A stretch of DNA of 64,000 nt from Sphingosinicella ginsenosidimutans. GTDB lineage: Bacteria; Pseudomonadota; Alphaproteobacteria; Sphingomonadales; Sphingomonadaceae. A program made the position numbers and the translations under genes. The stretch's first letter is position 1, and each line of letters begins with the position of its first letter. Of this stretch, positions 54,477 to 64,000 are shown one piece after another. The notes beneath the pieces are model-generated. The model saw nothing but the letters and a program-made list of their open reading frames with translations, did not search any database and was not told the DNA's origin. The DNA is taken from contig NZ_VOQQ01000001.1 of the NCBI RefSeq assembly GCF_007995055.1, positions 2,463,001 through 2,527,000 on the forward strand, read 5' to 3'.

Positions 54477-56631
54477 CGCTCTTAAAGCCGTTGCGAACGA
54501 TCCGGCAGCGCCGGAGCCCGGCCACCTCTACTTCAATCGCGAACTGTCGTGGCTCTCCTTCAACCGTCGCGTCCTGGAGGAGGCGTCGAACGAGGCGCAT
54601 CCGCTGCTCGAACGGCTCCGCTTCCTTTCCATTTCCGGCAACAATCTCGACGAATTCTTCATGGTCCGCGTCGCCGGGCTCAAGGGGCAGCAGCTCGCCG
54701 GGATCGAGGAATTGTCGGCCGACGGTCTGACCCCGGCGCAGCAGCTCGCGGCGATCGCCGAGGAAGCGGATGCGCTGACCGCCGCGCAGCAGGCGGTGTG
54801 GCGCGATCTGCGCGCGCGGCTGCGCGAGGCGGGCTTCGCGGTCTTGGGCGAGGACGAGTTGTCGGCCGAGGACGTCGCCTGGCTCGACGATCATTTCCGC
54901 GAGCATGTCTTCCCGGTGCTGACGCCGCAGGCGATCGATCCGGCCCATCCGTTCCCGTTCATCCCGAACAAGGGTTTTTCGCTGGTCTTCGATCTTCGGC
55001 GGATCGCGGATGACGAGCCGATCCAGGAATTGCTGATGGTGCCGGCGACGCTGCCGCGCTTCGTGCGCCTGCCGGGCGAGGGTGTGCGCTATATCGCGAT
55101 CGAGCGGCTGATCCGCCGTCAGGTCGCGATGCTCTTCCCGGGCTACGAGCTGCTCGGCGGCGGCGCCTTCCGGATCATCCGCGACAGCGACATCGAGATC
55201 GAGGAGGAAGCGGAGGATCTTGTCCGCTTCTTCCGCAGCGCGATCAAGCGCCGCCGCCGCGGCCGGGTGATCCGCCTCAAGCTCGATGCCGACATGCCGG
55301 ACGATCTCGTCGCGCTGGTCCGCGAGGGCCTCGATGCGAGCGAGGCGCTGATCACGGAGTCGACCGGCTTCCTCGGCATTGCCGACCTCGCCATGCTCGT
55401 CGAGGAGGACCGACCCGATCTCAAGTTCACCCCGTTCACCGCCCGCTTTCCCGAGCGCATTCGCGAATATGGGGGCGACTGCTTCGCCGCGATCCGCGCC
55501 AAGGACATTGTCGTTCACCACCCCTATGAGAGCTTCGACGTCGTCCTCGCCTTCCTCCGCCAGGCCGCCGAGGACCCCGATGTCGTCGCGATCAAGCAGA
55601 CGCTCTATCGCGCAGGCAAGCAGAGCGCGGTCGTCAACGCGCTCATCGCCGCCGCCGAAGCGGGGAAATCGGTCACCGCGGTGATCGAGCTCAAGGCCCG
55701 GTTCGACGAGGAGCAGAACCTCATGTGGGCGAACGCGCTGGAACGCGCCGGCGTCCAGGTCGTCTACGGTTTCATCGAGTGGAAGACCCACGCCAAGATG
55801 TCGATGGTCGTGCGGCGCGAAGAGGGGAGCTACCGCACCTATTGCCACCTCGGCACCGGCAACTACCATCCGGTCACCGCCAAGATCTACACCGACCTCA
55901 GCTTCTTCACCGCCGATCCGCGTGTCGGCCGCGATGTCAGCCACGTCTTCAACTTCATCACCGGCTATATCGAGCCCGGCGCGCTTGAGCTGCTGGCGAT
56001 GTCGCCGATGACGCTCCGCGACCGGCTCTGCCAGCAGATCGACCGCGAGATCGCGAATGTCGCCGAGGGCAAGCCGGGCAATATCTGGGCGAAGCTGAAC
56101 TCGCTCGTCGATACGAAGGTGATCGACCGGCTCTACGAAGCGAGCCGCGCGGGCGTCGTGATCGAACTGGTCGTGCGCGGCATCTGCTGCCTCCGGCCGG
56201 GCGTGCCGGGCCTTTCCGAGAACATCCACGTCAAGTCGATCGTCGGCCGTTTCCTTGAGCACAGCCGGATCTGGGCGTTCGGGAACGGCGCGGCGCTTCC
56301 AAACCGCAAGGCGAAGCTGTGGATCAGCTCGGCGGACTGGATGCCGCGCAATTTCGACCGCCGCGTGGAATTCGCGCTGCCGATCGAAAATCCCACCGTC
56401 CACGCCCAGATCCTCGATCAGGTGATGGTCGCCAACATCATCGACAACGAGCAGAGCTGGAAGCTCAACCCCGACGGATCAAGCGAGCGCCTCCATCCGG
56501 CGCCCGGCCAGAAGTCGTTCAATCTGCATCATTATTTCATGACCAACCCGTCGCTTTCGGGCCGTGGCGAGGCGATCCATGCGAGCGGCGCGGTTCCGAA
56601 GAAGTTGCACCTCCCGCGCGCGCCCCACTAA
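54469..56631 (+). CDS. ppk1: Polyphosphate kinase 1
   Basis: A 720-residue enzyme that polymerises ATP gamma-phosphate into polyphosphate. [19 protein letters not shown] opens it. The C-terminal PLD-like halves hold His460 in HLGTGNYH (probable phospho-His) and His598 in EHSRI. ATG 54469 has GAGG upstream and overlaps the Hda-like stop by 8 bp. It is followed after 8 bp by the exopolyphosphatase gene, a common pairing. Confidence 0.97.
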   Translation: MSDALKAVANDPAAPEPGHLYFNRELSWLSFNRRVLEEASNEAHPLLERLRFLSISGNNLDEFFMVRVAGLKGQQLAGIEELSADGLTPAQQLAAIAEEADALTAAQQAVWRDLRARLREAGFAVLGEDELSAEDVAWLDDHFREHVFPVLTPQAIDPAHPFPFIPNKGFSLVFDLRRIADDEPIQELLMVPATLPRFVRLPGEGVRYIAIERLIRRQVAMLFPGYELLGGGAFRIIRDSDIEIEEEAEDLVRFFRSAIKRRRRGRVIRLKLDADMPDDLVALVREGLDASEALITESTGFLGIADLAMLVEEDRPDLKFTPFTARFPERIREYGGDCFAAIRAKDIVVHHPYESFDVVLAFLRQAAEDPDVVAIKQTLYRAGKQSAVVNALIAAAEAGKSVTAVIELKARFDEEQNLMWANALERAGVQVVYGFIEWKTHAKMSMVVRREEGSYRTYCHLGTGNYHPVTAKIYTDLSFFTADPRVGRDVSHVFNFITGYIEPGALELLAMSPMTLRDRLCQQIDREIANVAEGKPGNIWAKLNSLVDTKVIDRLYEASRAGVVIELVVRGICCLRPGVPGLSENIHVKSIVGRFLEHSRIWAFGNGAALPNRKAKLWISSADWMPRNFDRRVEFALPIENPTVHAQILDQVMVANIIDNEQSWKLNPDGSSERLHPAPGQKSFNLHHYFMTNPSLSGRGEAIHASGAVPKKLHLPRAPH

Positions 56632-56639
56632 AGCGGGCC

Positions 56640-58103
56640 ATGTTCGCTTCCGCGCCGGTCGCAATCATCGACATCGGATCGAACTCGGTCCGCCTCGTCG
56701 TCTATTCGAATGCCGGGCGAATCCCCTCGATCATCTTCAACGAAAAGGTCATGGCCGGGCTGGGCCGCGACGTCGCAGAGACCGGCGCGCTGGGCGATGC
56801 GGCGCGGCAGCGCACGCTGGCGGCGCTCGATCGCTTCCGCTTGCTGATCCGCCAGATGGGTGTCGTGCGCACACGCACGGTCGCCACCGCCGCCGTGCGC
56901 GAGGCATCGAACGGCGCGCAATTCCTTGCCGAGATAAGGGAGCTCGGCCTCGATCCGGTGATCCTTTCGGGCGAGGCGGAAGCGCGGCTCGCGGGGCTGG
57001 GCGTGATTTCGGGGATTCCCGATGCGGATGGAGTTGCCGGCGATCTCGGCGGCGGCAGCCTCGAGCTCGTCGAGGTGAAGGGGGGCGCTGCGCGGCGCGC
57101 GGCCTCGCTCCCGCTTGGCGTGCTGAAGCTCCCGGCCATCGCCGGTCGCGGCGGCGCCTTTGCGCGCGAGGTGGCCAGGGCGATCGACGCCGCCGGCTTC
57201 AAGGACGCGGCGAAGGGCCGGCCCTTCTACATGGTCGGCGGCAGCTGGCGCGCGCTCGGGCAGCTCGATCTGGCCCTGACGGCCCACCCGTTGCCGATCG
57301 CCCATCAGCACGTCATGCCGCCGGCCCGCGCCGCCGACCTTTACGCGAAGCTCGGCCGCATCGCGAAGGACCGTCTGCGCGCCATGCCCACGATCTCGTC
57401 GGGCCGGGTGCCGAGCCTGCCCGCCGCGGCCCGCCTGCTGTCGGCTCTCGTCCATGCCTTGAACCCGAAGGCCCTTGTCGTTTCCAGCTTCGGCATCCGC
57501 GAGGGCCTGCTCTACGACTCTCTCGATCCGGACACGCGCGCGAAGGACCCGCTGATCGAGGCCACGCGCGAGGCGGGGGCGGGGCTCGGCCGTTTCGCCC
57601 AGCATGGCGACCTGCTCGATGCCTGGATCGCGCCGGCCTTCGACGATAGCCCCCGCCAGGCGCGCCTGCGGCTCGCCGCCTGCCTGCTTTCGGACATCGC
57701 CTGGGCGGCGCATCCGGATTTCCGGGCCGAGCGCGGCATCGACATGGCGCTGCACGGCCATTGGGTAGCGATCGACGCGGCCGGCCGGGTGATGCTCGCG
57801 CAGGCCCTGTTCTGCGCGTTCGGGGGCGGCCGGGCGCTTCCCTATCCGGCGATCGCAGCCTTGTGCGCGCCCGAGGAGCTGGAGCGCGCGGCGGCCTGGG
57901 GCTATGCGATGCGGCTCGGCCAGCGGCTGAGCGGGGGCGTTGCCGCCGGGCTGCGGGGCAGCCGGCTGGAGCGCGAGGGCGGAACGCTGAGGCTCGCCAT
58001 CGGTCGTCCGGATGCGCCCCTGGTCAGCGAAATCGTCGAGCGGCGCCTGAAGACGCTCGCCGGCGCGCTCGGCCTTGCGCCGGCGATCGCGATCGACCCC
58101 TGA
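56640..58103 (+). CDS. ppx: Exopolyphosphatase / guanosine pentaphosphatase (Ppx/GppA)
   Basis: A 487-residue ASKHA-fold phosphatase. AIIDIGSNSVRLVVY is the first phosphate loop, ATAAVREASNGAQFL and LSGEAEARLAGLGV follow, and VAGDLGGGSLELVEV is the second loop. It should release phosphate from polyphosphate or pppGpp. The C-terminal HD-like region (about 310-487) is divergent. ATG 56640, directly after ppk1, indicates co-transcription. Confidence 0.93.
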   Translation: MFASAPVAIIDIGSNSVRLVVYSNAGRIPSIIFNEKVMAGLGRDVAETGALGDAARQRTLAALDRFRLLIRQMGVVRTRTVATAAVREASNGAQFLAEIRELGLDPVILSGEAEARLAGLGVISGIPDADGVAGDLGGGSLELVEVKGGAARRAASLPLGVLKLPAIAGRGGAFAREVARAIDAAGFKDAAKGRPFYMVGGSWRALGQLDLALTAHPLPIAHQHVMPPARAADLYAKLGRIAKDRLRAMPTISSGRVPSLPAAARLLSALVHALNPKALVVSSFGIREGLLYDSLDPDTRAKDPLIEATREAGAGLGRFAQHGDLLDAWIAPAFDDSPRQARLRLAACLLSDIAWAAHPDFRAERGIDMALHGHWVAIDAAGRVMLAQALFCAFGGGRALPYPAIAALCAPEELERAAAWGYAMRLGQRLSGGVAAGLRGSRLEREGGTLRLAIGRPDAPLVSEIVERRLKTLAGALGLAPAIAIDP

Positions 58104-58391
58104 TCAGCCGCAGCTGATCCGCGCGACCTTGCCAGCGTCGTCGAGCGAGATGTCGAGCCGGTCGGCGCGATAATCCATCGTCACCGCCTGGCCCGGCCGG
58201 ATCCAGCGCACGGTCCGCAGCCCGGTGAGACGCAGCGCCTCGGCCGCAAGCTCGGCGGTGCCCGCACGGCCGACCAGGCCCTGCGCCGCGTCGGCCGAAC
58301 ATTCGCCGACCGCGCCATGGTGCGGCCCCTCGTCGGTCGTCCCCGCGCAGGCGGCGAGCGCGCCGAGCGCGAGCAGCGCGATCATCCTCAT
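58104..58391 (-). CDS. Small lipoprotein with I78 peptidase-inhibitor-like domain
   Basis: A 95-residue lipoprotein (lipobox LAA-C15). The mature part carries CSADAAQGLVGRAG and RWIRPGQAVTMDYRADRLDI, ending VARISCG, which match the I78 inhibitor pattern with its two Cys. It overlaps rnd by 4 bp (ATGA) and ends base-to-base with convergent ppx (shared TGATCA). A periplasmic serine-protease inhibitor is the family assumption; the target is unknown. Confidence 0.82.
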   Translation of the reverse strand: MRMIALLALGALAACAGTTDEGPHHGAVGECSADAAQGLVGRAGTAELAAEALRLTGLRTVRWIRPGQAVTMDYRADRLDISLDDAGKVARISCG

Positions 58392-59572
58392 TCCGCCGCC
58401 GCCTCCGCTTCGGTCCGGGTCATCACCAGCTTGCCGCCGCGGATCGCGAAGGCGAGCCGGCCTTCGACCAGATCGAGCGCGTCGCGGCCGAATTCCTCGA
58501 ACCGCCAGCCCTGGAGGATCGAAAGACCCTCGCGGCGCCCGGCGGCGAGCAACTCCAGCTCTTCCGACCGAGCGACCAGCCGGGGCGCGACATTGCTCTC
58601 GCGCGCGCGAATCTTGAGCAGGAGCTTCAGGAGATCGGCGACCAGCGCGCCCTCGCGCCCCAGACCGGGCCCGCGATCCTCGCGCGCCGGCATCTCAGCC
58701 GCGGAGAGCGGGGACGCCGCTGCCAGCGCATCCATCATCCGCGCGCCGATATCGTTCGCCTTCCATGCCGCGGAGAGGCCGCGCACCTTGCCGAGCGCGT
58801 CCTGATCGGCCGGCGGATGGGTGGCGATGTCGGCGAGCGTCTCATCCTTCATGATCCGGCCGCGGGGCAGGTTCTTCTGCCGCGCCTCGATCTCGCGCCA
58901 GGCGGCGAGCGACTTGAGACGGCCGAGCACCTCCGGCTTGCGGCTCTGCACGCGCACCTTCTTCCAGGCGAGCGCTGGATCGTTCATGTAATTGGCGGGA
59001 TCGGAAATGCGCTCCATTTCCTGGTCGAGCCAGGCGCCGCGCCCCGTGCGCTTCAGCTTTTCCAGCATCTTCGGGAACAGCTCGGCGAGGTGCGTCACAT
59101 CGCCGATCGCATAGTCGATCTGGCGCTTGTCCAGCGGCCGGCGGGCCCAGTCGGTGAATCGCGCGCCCTTGTCGAGGCTTCGGCCCAGGAGCGATTCGAC
59201 GAGGTTCGAATAGCCGACCTGCTCGCCCAGCCCCAGCGCCATCGCCGCGATCTGGGTGTCGAACATCGGGTGCGGGGTCGTGCCGGTCAGGTTGAAGACG
59301 ATCTCGATATCCTGGCCGCCGGCGTGGAAGACCTTCAGCACCTCCTCATTGTTCACGAGGAGTTCGAGCAAGGGCGACAGATCGATCCCCTCCGCCTTGG
59401 GATCGATTGCGGCGGCCTCCTCCCGGCTGGCGACCTGGAACAGGCACAGGTCGGGCCAGTAGGTGTTCTCGCGCATGAATTCGGTATCGACCGCGACGAA
59501 ATCGGAGCGGGCGAGACGCTGGCACAGCTTTTCGAGAGACTCGGTGTCGGCGATGAGAGGATGGACGTGCAT
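58388..59572 (-). CDS. rnd: Ribonuclease D
   Basis: A 394-residue 3'-5' exoribonuclease for tRNA 3'-end maturation. The DEDD catalytic residues lie in [25 protein letters not shown] and [10 protein letters not shown]. Two HRDC-like helical domains follow (about 205-290 and 310-380). Length matches the family. Divergent from aspS. Confidence 0.95.
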   Translation of the reverse strand: MHVHPLIADTESLEKLCQRLARSDFVAVDTEFMRENTYWPDLCLFQVASREEAAAIDPKAEGIDLSPLLELLVNNEEVLKVFHAGGQDIEIVFNLTGTTPHPMFDTQIAAMALGLGEQVGYSNLVESLLGRSLDKGARFTDWARRPLDKRQIDYAIGDVTHLAELFPKMLEKLKRTGRGAWLDQEMERISDPANYMNDPALAWKKVRVQSRKPEVLGRLKSLAAWREIEARQKNLPRGRIMKDETLADIATHPPADQDALGKVRGLSAAWKANDIGARMMDALAAASPLSAAEMPAREDRGPGLGREGALVADLLKLLLKIRARESNVAPRLVARSEELELLAAGRREGLSILQGWRFEEFGRDALDLVEGRLAFAIRGGKLVMTRTEAEAAAE

Positions 59573-59678
59573 TGGCGGCCCTCATAACGATGCCGCATCG
59601 CTTGACAAAGCGTCGCGAGTGACGCGAAGCGCCTCGCCACGCACTTTTCCACAATTATCGAACCACGAAAGCACTCAG
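59573..59678. other. Divergent rnd/aspS intergenic region
   Basis: 106 bp. A consensus TTGACA lies at 59602-59607 on the plus strand, but I find no good -10 at the right distance. A locally AT-rich AATTAT near 59653-59658 lies upstream of aspS. No gene seen. Confidence 0.35.
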
Positions 59679-61496
59679 ATGCACGCCTACCGGACCCACA
59701 ATTGCGGCCAGCTTCGCGAAACCGACGTCGGGAATCGCGTCCGCCTTTCGGGCTGGGTGCACAGGAAGCGCGACCATGGCGGCGTGCTCTTCGTCGACCT
59801 GCGGGACCATTATGGCCTCACCCAGATCGTGTGCCGCGCCAATAGCGAGCCGCTGGCGGTGCTCGAACATCTGCGCGCCGAATCGGTGGTGACGATCGAG
59901 GGCGAGGTCGTGTCGCGCGGGCCCGGGGCGACCAATCCGAACCTTCCCACCGGCGCGATCGAGGTCGTGGCGGACAGCGTGACCGTCCAGTCCGCCGCCG
60001 AGGAACTGCCGCTCCCGGTCGCTGGCGAGGCGGACTATCCGGAGGATATCCGGCTTCGCTACCGCTACCTGGACCTGCGGCGCGACCGGCTTCACGCCAA
60101 CATCCTGCTCAGGAGCCAGGTGATCGCCTCGATCCGCCGGCGGATGATCGACCAGGGCTTCACCGAATTCCAGACCCCGATCCTGACCGCCTCCAGCCCC
60201 GAAGGCGCGCGCGACTATCTGGTGCCGAGCCGGGTCCATCCGGGCAAGTTCTACGCGCTCCCGCAGGCGCCGCAGATGTTCAAGCAGCTGATCATGGTCG
60301 CCGGTTTCGACCGCTATTTCCAGATCGCGCCCTGCTTCCGCGACGAGGATGCGCGCGCCGATCGCTCGCCGGGCGAATTCTACCAGCTCGATTTCGAGAT
60401 GAGCTTCGTGACCCAGGACGATGTGTTCGAAGCGATCGAACCGGTCCTGTCCGGCGTGTTCGAGGAGTTCGCGAACGGCAGGAAAGTGACGCCCGCCGGC
60501 CAGTTCCCGCGCATCCCCTATCGCGAGGCGATGCTGAAATATGGCTCGGACAAGCCGGATCTTCGCAACCCGATCCTGATCTCGGACGTGTCGACGCATT
60601 TCGAAGGATCGGGCTTCGGCCTGTTCGCCCGCATCGTCGGCGATGGCGGGGTGGTCCGCGCCATTCCGGCCCCGAACACCGCGGAAAAGAGCCGCAAGTT
60701 CTTCGACGACATGAACGAATGGGCACGCTCCGAAGGCCATGCCGGTCTCGGCTACGCCACCCGCAAGGGCGGCGAATGGGGCGGCCCGATCGCCAAGAAT
60801 CACGGCGAGGACAAGATGAACGCGCTCGCCGACGCGCTCGGCCTCGGCCCGGACGACGGCCTCTTCTTCGCCGCCGGCAAGGAAGCGCAGGCGGCCAAGC
60901 TCGCCGGCGCCGCGCGCACCCGCGTCGGCGAGGAGCTCGGCCTGATCGCCCAGGACCGCTTCGATTTCTGCTGGATCGTCGATTTCCCGATGTACGAATA
61001 TGACGAGGAGGCGAAGAAGGTCGATTTCAGCCACAACCCCTTCTCGATGCCGCAGGGCGGGCTCGAGGCGCTGGAGACGAAGGACCCGCTCGACATCCTC
61101 GCCTATCAGTATGACATCGTCTGCAACGGCGTGGAGCTGTCGTCCGGCGCGATCCGCAACCACCGCCCCGACATCATGTACAAGGCGTTCGAGATCGCCG
61201 GCTATTCGCAGGCGGACGTCGACACGAATTTTGCGGGCATGATCAATGCCTTCAAGTTCGGCGCGCCGCCGCACGGCGGATCGGCGCCCGGCATCGACCG
61301 CATCGTCATGCTGCTCGCCGGCGAGCCCAATATCCGCGAGGTCGTCCTCTTCCCGATGAACCAGAAGGCCGAGGACCTGATGATGAACGCGCCGGGCGAG
61401 GTGACCCCGAAGCAGCTGCGCGAGCTTCACATCCGCCTGGTGCCCCCTTCCGGGACGGCCCCGAAGGATCCGGCCAAGGTCGTGGCGCCGGAATGA
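59679..61496 (+). CDS. aspS: Aspartyl-tRNA synthetase (likely non-discriminating type possible)
   Basis: A 605-residue class II synthetase. The N-terminal OB-fold ([23 protein letters not shown]) binds the anticodon. Motif 2 is [22 protein letters not shown], preceded by [18 protein letters not shown], and motif 3 is [19 protein letters not shown]. The bacterial GAD insert is present (about 290-420). Whether it also charges tRNA-Asn depends on GatCAB, which is not in this window. ATG 59679 has a weak ribosome-binding site. Confidence 0.96.
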   Translation: MHAYRTHNCGQLRETDVGNRVRLSGWVHRKRDHGGVLFVDLRDHYGLTQIVCRANSEPLAVLEHLRAESVVTIEGEVVSRGPGATNPNLPTGAIEVVADSVTVQSAAEELPLPVAGEADYPEDIRLRYRYLDLRRDRLHANILLRSQVIASIRRRMIDQGFTEFQTPILTASSPEGARDYLVPSRVHPGKFYALPQAPQMFKQLIMVAGFDRYFQIAPCFRDEDARADRSPGEFYQLDFEMSFVTQDDVFEAIEPVLSGVFEEFANGRKVTPAGQFPRIPYREAMLKYGSDKPDLRNPILISDVSTHFEGSGFGLFARIVGDGGVVRAIPAPNTAEKSRKFFDDMNEWARSEGHAGLGYATRKGGEWGGPIAKNHGEDKMNALADALGLGPDDGLFFAAGKEAQAAKLAGAARTRVGEELGLIAQDRFDFCWIVDFPMYEYDEEAKKVDFSHNPFSMPQGGLEALETKDPLDILAYQYDIVCNGVELSSGAIRNHRPDIMYKAFEIAGYSQADVDTNFAGMINAFKFGAPPHGGSAPGIDRIVMLLAGEPNIREVVLFPMNQKAEDLMMNAPGEVTPKQLRELHIRLVPPSGTAPKDPAKVVAPE

Positions 61497-61517
61497 GCCT
61501 CCTGTTAGGGTCGGGCC

Positions 61518-62285
61518 ATGGCGATCGACCTTAGCGATTATGAAGCCGGCGAGGGCTATGACGGCGATTATGGCGCCGACCTCGCCGGCCTGCAGGATCG
61601 GATCGCGCACCTGCTCGTCTCGGCGATCCTGCACCGGCGCAAGGCGATCATCGCGATCGAAGGCTGGGATGCGAGCGGGAAGGGCGGGGCGATCCAGCGG
61701 ATGGTCGCGAAATGCGACCCACGCGCCTTCCAGGTCCATCCGATCGCCGCGCCAAGCGCCGAGGAGAAGGCGCATCACTATCTGTGGCGATTCTGGACCC
61801 GGCTGCCCGCCGCCGGCACCGTCGCGATCTTCGACCGGACCTGGTACGGCCGCGTCCTCGTCGAGCGGGTCGAGGGGCTTGCGAGCGAGGCTGAATGGCG
61901 GCGCGCCTATGACGAGATCAACGAGTTCGAGGCGCAGCTCGCCGCCGACGGCGTCGCCATCGTCAAGCTCTTCTTCCACGTGACGCAGGAGACGCAGGAC
62001 AAGCGCCTGAAGTCGCGCCTCGATCACCCCTGGAAGCGCTGGAAGGTCAACGAGGAGGATTTCCGCAACCGCGACCGGCGTCCCGCCTATCTCGACGCGA
62101 TGGCCGAGATGTTCGCGCATACCGACACGCGCTGGGCGCCTTGGACGGTGATCGACGGCAACAACAAGAAATCCGCGCGGATCGCGGCGCTGACCCGTGT
62201 CGCCGATGCGCTGACCGAGGCATTTCCGGCCGAACCGCCGCCGATGAGCGAGGCGCTGGAGACACTGGCGCGAAGGCTCGGCTGA
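61518..62285 (+). CDS. ppk2: PPK2-family polyphosphate kinase/phosphotransferase
   Basis: A 255-residue P-loop kinase using polyphosphate to phosphorylate nucleotides. Walker A is GWDASGKGG (49-57), Walker B is IFDRTWYGRVLVERVEG, and the lid holds RRPAYLDAM nearby. A single domain of this size fits class I (NDP) or II/III (NMP); the class is uncertain. It lies 21 bp after aspS and about 3.4 kb from ppx. Confidence 0.9.
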   Translation: MAIDLSDYEAGEGYDGDYGADLAGLQDRIAHLLVSAILHRRKAIIAIEGWDASGKGGAIQRMVAKCDPRAFQVHPIAAPSAEEKAHHYLWRFWTRLPAAGTVAIFDRTWYGRVLVERVEGLASEAEWRRAYDEINEFEAQLAADGVAIVKLFFHVTQETQDKRLKSRLDHPWKRWKVNEEDFRNRDRRPAYLDAMAEMFAHTDTRWAPWTVIDGNNKKSARIAALTRVADALTEAFPAEPPPMSEALETLARRLG

Positions 62286-62332
62286 GCGGCGGATTCCTCG
62301 GCCCGCGCGCAAATCCGTTTCGGCCCGATCTT

Positions 62333-62821
62333 CTAGCCGCCTGGCGGATAGGCGATCGCGATCACCTCATAATCCTTGGTGCCGCCCGGCAGCCGCACGC
62401 TCCGCACATCGCCCACCGTCGCGCCGCGCACCGCGCGGGCGAGCGGGGAATGCCAGCTGATCCGGCCGGCCCCGGCGTCCGCCTCGTCCTCGCCAACCAG
62501 GGTCACGATCCGCTCATTGTCGTCCTCGTCGGCGAGCGTCACCGTCGCGCCGAACCAGACGCGCCCCTTGTCCGGCTGGAGCGCGGGATCGACGACCTTG
62601 GCCTCCTTCATGCGGCGGGCGAGGAAGTTGATCCGGCGGTCGATCTCGCGCAGCCGGCGGCGGCCATATTGATAGTCGGCATTCTCCGAACGGTCGCCGT
62701 TCGAGGCCGCCCAGGCGATCGTTTCGAGCAGCTTCGGCCGTTCGCCGGCGAACAGCGCCTCATATTCCTCGCGCAGCCGGCGGAAGCCCTGAGGGGTGAT
62801 GTGATTGACGCGCTCCGCCAT
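62333..62821 (-). CDS. greB: Transcription elongation factor GreB
   Basis: A 162-residue factor that stimulates RNA polymerase to cut backtracked RNA. The coiled coil contains NGDRSENADYQYGRRRLRE with the acidic tip DRSENAD. RRINFLARRM and the C-terminal FKBP-like part (about 85-160) follow. The YQYGRRRLREIDRRI pattern favours GreB over GreA. Convergent with ppk2 (47-bp gap containing a short CGGATT/AATCCG stem). Confidence 0.93.
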   Translation of the reverse strand: MAERVNHITPQGFRRLREEYEALFAGERPKLLETIAWAASNGDRSENADYQYGRRRLREIDRRINFLARRMKEAKVVDPALQPDKGRVWFGATVTLADEDDNERIVTLVGEDEADAGAGRISWHSPLARAVRGATVGDVRSVRLPGGTKDYEVIAIAYPPGG

Positions 62822-62837
62822 GGTCGACCACTACGTC

Positions 62838-62916
62838 ATTCCCGCGAAAGCGGGAATCCCGCTTCATTCGCGGCGCCGGAGAAGAAAGGAAGCCGGCCCC
62901 CCGCTTTCGAGGGGGG
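62838..62916. repeat. Convergent pair of REP-like palindromes
   Basis: ATTCCCGC-GAAA-GCGGGAAT (62838-62857) is a perfect 8-bp hairpin of the widespread REP type. A second, inverted element near 62897-62916 has CCCCCC/GGGGGG and the same CGAAAGCGGG core on the minus strand. Together they fill the 110-bp gap between greB and the transglycosylase gene. Confidence 0.75.
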
Positions 62917-62931
62917 GACGGAAAGGAGTGG

Positions 62932-64000
62932 CTAACCCGGCCGCCGCCCGATGAAGGCGGAGATCCGCCCGCGCGGCCCGCCGCGGCTGTTCGGATCGAG
63001 CATGTCATAGACGACCGTATTCTCGATCACGCGCTGAACATAGTTGCGGGTCTCGGCGAAGGGGATGTCCTCGATCCAGGCGATCGGATCGACGCCGGGC
63101 ATCCTCGGATCGCCATTCGCCGCGACCCAGCGCCGGACATTGCCGCTGCCGGCATTATAGGCGGCGGCGACGAGGATCGCGCTGCCGCCCCATTCGTTCA
63201 TCAGCTCCGACAGGTGATGCGTGCCGAGCATTACATTATAGTCGGGATCGCCGGTCAGCCGGGACAGATCGTAGGACAGGCCGACCCGGCTGGACGCCTG
63301 GCGCGCCGTCCCGGGCATCAGCTGCATCAGCCCGCGCGCGCCGGCGGAGCTCACCGCGGTGCGCTCGAACGAGCTCTCCTGGCGCATGATGCCATGGGCG
63401 AAGGCCCAGTAGCGGCTGTAGGCGGGCGGGATCGAGACGTTGGGAAAGGCGCCGGTGGCGTAGAAGCTGTCGCCGTCGCCGCGCGCCTCGCGCGCCGCCC
63501 AGACGCCGAGGTCGAGCCGGCCGATCGAGCGGCCGAACTCGCTCGCCACCTCGCGCTGGCGATCGTCGTCGAGCTGATCGGCGAGCGCGCGCACGAACAA
63601 GGTCTGATCGGCCCGGTTGCCGGTGGAGCCGAGATAGCGGATCGCCTGGACGAGCGGGCGGGCGTCGAACGCGGCGCGCTCGGCCGGGGTCGCCGGCGGC
63701 TGCGCGGAGGGCGGCGGCGCGGTCTCGCCGAGCCGTTCCAGCGCGAGCTGTCCGTAGAACTGGTCCGGGCTCGACGCCGCCTGTCGGAACAGCGCGCTCG
63801 CCGCCTCGGCATTGCCGGCAGCGGCGGTCGCCCGGCCGGCCCAGAAAAAGCCCTTCGCCCGCGTTTGCGAGGAAGCGGCGCCGCGGCCGTAGCGTTCGAA
63901 CATCCCGGCGGCATCGGCATTGCGCCCGAGCCGGAGCGCCGCCCGCCCGGCGAGCCAGGTGAGATCGGTATATTTGTCGCGCTCGCCATAGGAGCGCGTG
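62932..64000 (-). CDS. Soluble lytic murein transglycosylase, 5' end cut by window
   Basis: The frame is open to the right edge. The visible part has an Ala-rich helical superhelix of short repeats (GRAALRLGRNADAAGMFERYG; SALFRQAASSPDQFYG), then a GH23/SLT catalytic domain from about 250 residues before the end. The catalytic Glu is in IMRQESSFER. SSAGARGLMQLMPGTA and LVAAAYNAGSGNVRRW are family motifs. It cleaves peptidoglycan glycan strands to anhydro-muropeptides in the periplasm. The signal peptide lies outside the window. Confidence 0.93.
   Translation of the reverse strand, partial: TRSYGERDKYTDLTWLAGRAALRLGRNADAAGMFERYGRGAASSQTRAKGFFWAGRATAAAGNAEAASALFRQAASSPDQFYGQLALERLGETAPPPSAQPPATPAERAAFDARPLVQAIRYLGSTGNRADQTLFVRALADQLDDDRQREVASEFGRSIGRLDLGVWAAREARGDGDSFYATGAFPNVSIPPAYSRYWAFAHGIMRQESSFERTAVSSAGARGLMQLMPGTARQASSRVGLSYDLSRLTGDPDYNVMLGTHHLSELMNEWGGSAILVAAAYNAGSGNVRRWVAANGDPRMPGVDPIAWIEDIPFAETRNYVQRVIENTVVYDMLDPNSRGGPRGRISAFIGRRPG

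Noticed and set aside
59655..62312. 885-residue minus-strand open frame opposite aspS and ppk2.
   Set aside because: Both plus-strand genes are unmistakable; the long antisense frame is a GC-content artefact.

Overview
The window is a gene-dense, high-GC stretch of chromosome with about 58 coding regions, mostly in short overlapping operons with ATGA, GTGA or TTGA junctions. Gene content and order point to an alphaproteobacterium of the Sphingomonadales. The supporting signs are the chvI-chvG-hprK-rapZ-manX-ptsH block divergent from pckA, lptD-surA-pdxA-rsmA, a short HPr kinase, a DnaA-like Hda homologue in front of ppk1, and REP-like repeats typical of sphingomonads. No tRNA, rRNA, IS element, prophage or CRISPR array was recognised.

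Layout. 1-2.1 kb: end of yciB and a YadGH-type ABC exporter. 2.1-5.0 kb: sodB, then a minus-strand unit of a 43-residue peptide with a Gly-Gly motif and two related unknown proteins. 5.4-10 kb: a phosphotransferase, a CHASE2 adenylate cyclase, a FecR-like exported protein and a Popeye-like cyclic-nucleotide-binding membrane protein, which together look like a cAMP signalling module. 10-13.2 kb: a thiamine-diphosphate enzyme and an aldehyde dehydrogenase. 13.4-23.3 kb: four tightly coupled genes for a pentaheme cytochrome, a lipoprotein with two GlcG/HbpS-like domains, a large outer-membrane beta-barrel and a 1400-residue decaheme cytochrome with a C-terminal LVIVD-type propeller. This is the most striking region and looks like a trans-outer-membrane electron conduit of unusual make-up.

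23.3-33.5 kb: a thioredoxin-reductase-like flavoprotein, trmD-rplS, an rRNA/tRNA methyltransferase, the PTS/HprK/ChvGI regulatory block, pckA and three small genes. 33.5-42.5 kb: a DUF885 hydrolase with NfeD and an SPFH protein, a CitE-like lyase, an M28 peptidase, guaB, an RsmB-type methyltransferase and a TPR protein. 42.5-48 kb: the outer-membrane biogenesis operon lptD-surA-pdxA-rsmA. 48-64 kb: pepA, ndk, purM-purN, hda, ppk1-ppx, an I78-type lipoprotein, rnd, aspS, ppk2, greB and the start of a lytic transglycosylase cut by the window edge.

Two themes recur. Polyphosphate metabolism is concentrated here (ppk1, ppx and ppk2 within 8 kb). Many gene ends and gaps carry GC-rich palindromes, some in paired REP or REPIN form, and two of these fold over a ribosome-binding site. 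All calls come from reading the sequence. No database search was run, so family names rest on recognised motifs and remain provisional where stated.
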